64,000 bases of DNA from NCBI GenBank assembly GCA_007570785.1, contig ML664199.1, positions 24,255,915 through 24,319,914 on the forward strand. The letters run 5' to 3'. The notes beneath the pieces are model-generated. The model made no database searches and was not told the origin of the DNA. It saw nothing but the letters and a program-made list of their open reading frames with translations. Positions 62,701 to 64,000 of the stretch are shown here, in pieces. Positions within the stretch are counted from its first letter, which is position 1. Each line of letters opens with the position of its first letter. Origin of the DNA: Antilocapra americana. Taxonomy: Eukaryota > Chordata > Mammalia > Artiodactyla > Antilocapridae. A program made the translations under genes and the position numbers.

Positions 62701-63754
62701 ACCCCTGCGCGTGCCTTGGCTGTAAACCCCTACTTTCCTTGTGAGACTCAGAGCTGACTCCATGTCTCTGCCCTGCTGCAGGTTCCCCATGTTCATCCCA
62801 GTGGTCCTTCCAGTTCTCTGACAGTATCCACATCTGTGTGTCACCCCTCCCGCCCCGCCCCCACCACCACAGTGGCGGGACCCGCTGATGGGCTCCAATG
62901 AAGACAGGTCAGCAGAGTGGCAACTGGTCATTTCTGGGATTAGACTATGAAATGCTGGGATTCTTGTCCCCTCTCTGGGGCCACTCACACCTCCTCCCCC
63001 TTTCAGCTTTAGGAAGAGGCAGACTCCCAGACCCTCAGCACAGGCACTGGCCTGAGCTGAGCCCGGATTCCTGGCCCACAGGACATGGGAGATGATCACA
63101 ATGGTGACTGCAGGCCCACCAGAAGCAAATCCTGCCCACAGGTCGGATCTGGCTGTCGGGCTGCTTTTGTAAATACAGTGCTGCAACACCTTGACTCACA
63201 TATCCAGGCCTGCACTCACACTATGACACAGGGCTGAGTAGTTGGGACACAGACAGCTCACAAAGCCTGAGATATTTATCAATGGTCCTTAACAAAAAGT
63301 CTTGCGGCTCCCCTTGCTGCTAAGTGTTGGATAATTTGTTTCTTACCGAAGATAATTAATGCACTTGCTCCTGCAGCATCTTGGGCCTTCCTCTAACAAC
63401 GCGCTGTCTCTTAAGTATCTCTCTCTGCTTTCCACACACACTAACTTCTCTGTTAGCAGATAGTAAGTATTTAATCCAGCTTCCCCACTCACATCACTGG
63501 CACGTGGCAGGACCTTAACAATGCAGACAGACCACAAATGTCTAGTGCAGAAAATCCACAACCTGACAGTATATCCTTTAAATACAGCATAACATTAAAT
63601 CAAGCAGAGCCGAGATTACAATTTGTGCTGAATAGCTAGTATTTCCGGCTAAATCCCTTACAAGGCATTTCTTGACTGCCACACACAGAATGATTCCAGA
63701 TCTAGGGAAAATTTTTGATCTTTTTTGGTTATACTTTTATAAAACCTCACTGTC

Positions 63755-63958
63755 TAAAATACCTGTGGCTCAGTGGTAAAGAATCCACCTGCCAATGCAG
63801 GAGATTTGGGTTCTATCCCAGGGTTAGGAAGATCCCCTGGAGTAGGAAATGGCAACCCACTCCAGTATTCTTGCCTGGAAGATCCTCTGGACAGAGTAGC
63901 CTGAAGGGCTTCAGTCCATGGAGTTGCAAAGAGACATGACTTAGCAACTAAATAACAA
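63755..63958 (+). mobile_element. Bov-tA SINE
   Basis: Plus-strand copy, 'gtggctcagtggtaaagaat' to 'gacatgacttagcaactaaa', 40 bases from the window end. Confidence 0.85.
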
Positions 63959-64000
63959 AATATCAGTTGATCTCCAACCCTACCTAGATTACTGACATTA

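Larger units (their letters stand above)
56063..64000. other. LIMS1 upstream intron or 5' flank
   Basis: GC-rich unique sequence with MLT1 LTR, L1, ERV-LTR fragment and two SINEs. Long open frames here (such as 59796-60464 and 62273-62833) have low complexity and no recognisable homology. A further LIMS1 first exon could lie here but I could not identify one. Confidence 0.55.

Noticed and set aside
62273..62833. 186-codon minus-strand frame
   Set aside because: Gly/Ser-rich with no recognisable domain, in GC-rich unique sequence.
1..64000. CRISPR array, operon, phage or other microbial system
   Set aside because: No spaced direct repeats of that type, no bacterial gene density or ribosome binding sites; all repeated sequence is explained by mammalian retroposons and satellites.

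Overview
This is mammalian nuclear DNA, almost certainly from a bovid ruminant. It has multi-exon genes with GT-AG introns, a CpG-island promoter, two BovB (RTE-type) LINE copies and about a dozen Bov-tA/Bov-A2 SINEs, which are ruminant markers. Species cannot be fixed by eye (cattle, buffalo, sheep or goat are all possible). There is no prokaryotic or viral gene cluster.

Two genes, both on the minus strand, fill the window. Low coordinates hold RANBP2 (NUP358). I could place its first 19 coding exons, from the ATG at 33728 down to 92. They join into an uninterrupted frame of 899 codons covering the N-terminal TPR/alpha-solenoid part and the start of the FG-rich part. The window ends inside the intron before the giant next exon. 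High coordinates hold LIMS1 (PINCH1). A distal alternative 5' coding exon lies at 55884-56062. Eight shared exons follow from 52607 to 44164. Two alternative last exons lie at 43831-43978 and 41693-41807. The shared exons plus the distal last exon give exactly 325 residues, the canonical PINCH1 length. The tandem order LIMS1 then RANBP2 matches the human 2q12 neighbourhood.

Layout: 1-33728 RANBP2 exons and introns, with L1, BovB and SINE nests in the 12.5 kb intron 1; about 33.2-34.1 kb CpG-island promoter; 34.1-39 kb intergenic, with a 5'-truncated BovB copy, an LTR remnant and old L1; 39-41.7 kb probable LIMS1 3' UTR and flank; 41.7-56.1 kb LIMS1 exons and introns; 56.1-64 kb upstream intron or flank with a MLT1-type LTR, L1 and SINEs.

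The two products work separately. RANBP2 is the cytoplasmic-filament nucleoporin and SUMO E3 scaffold. LIMS1 is the LIM-only adaptor of the ILK-PINCH-parvin focal adhesion complex. I found no new biological system. The observations most worth checking are the duplicated LIMS1 terminal exons with a lysine-rich alternative tail, a RANBP2 acceptor made of a 43-base homopolymer tract with an in-frame competing AG, a recent 164-bp tandem duplication beside RANBP2 exon 4, and nested retroposon insertions.
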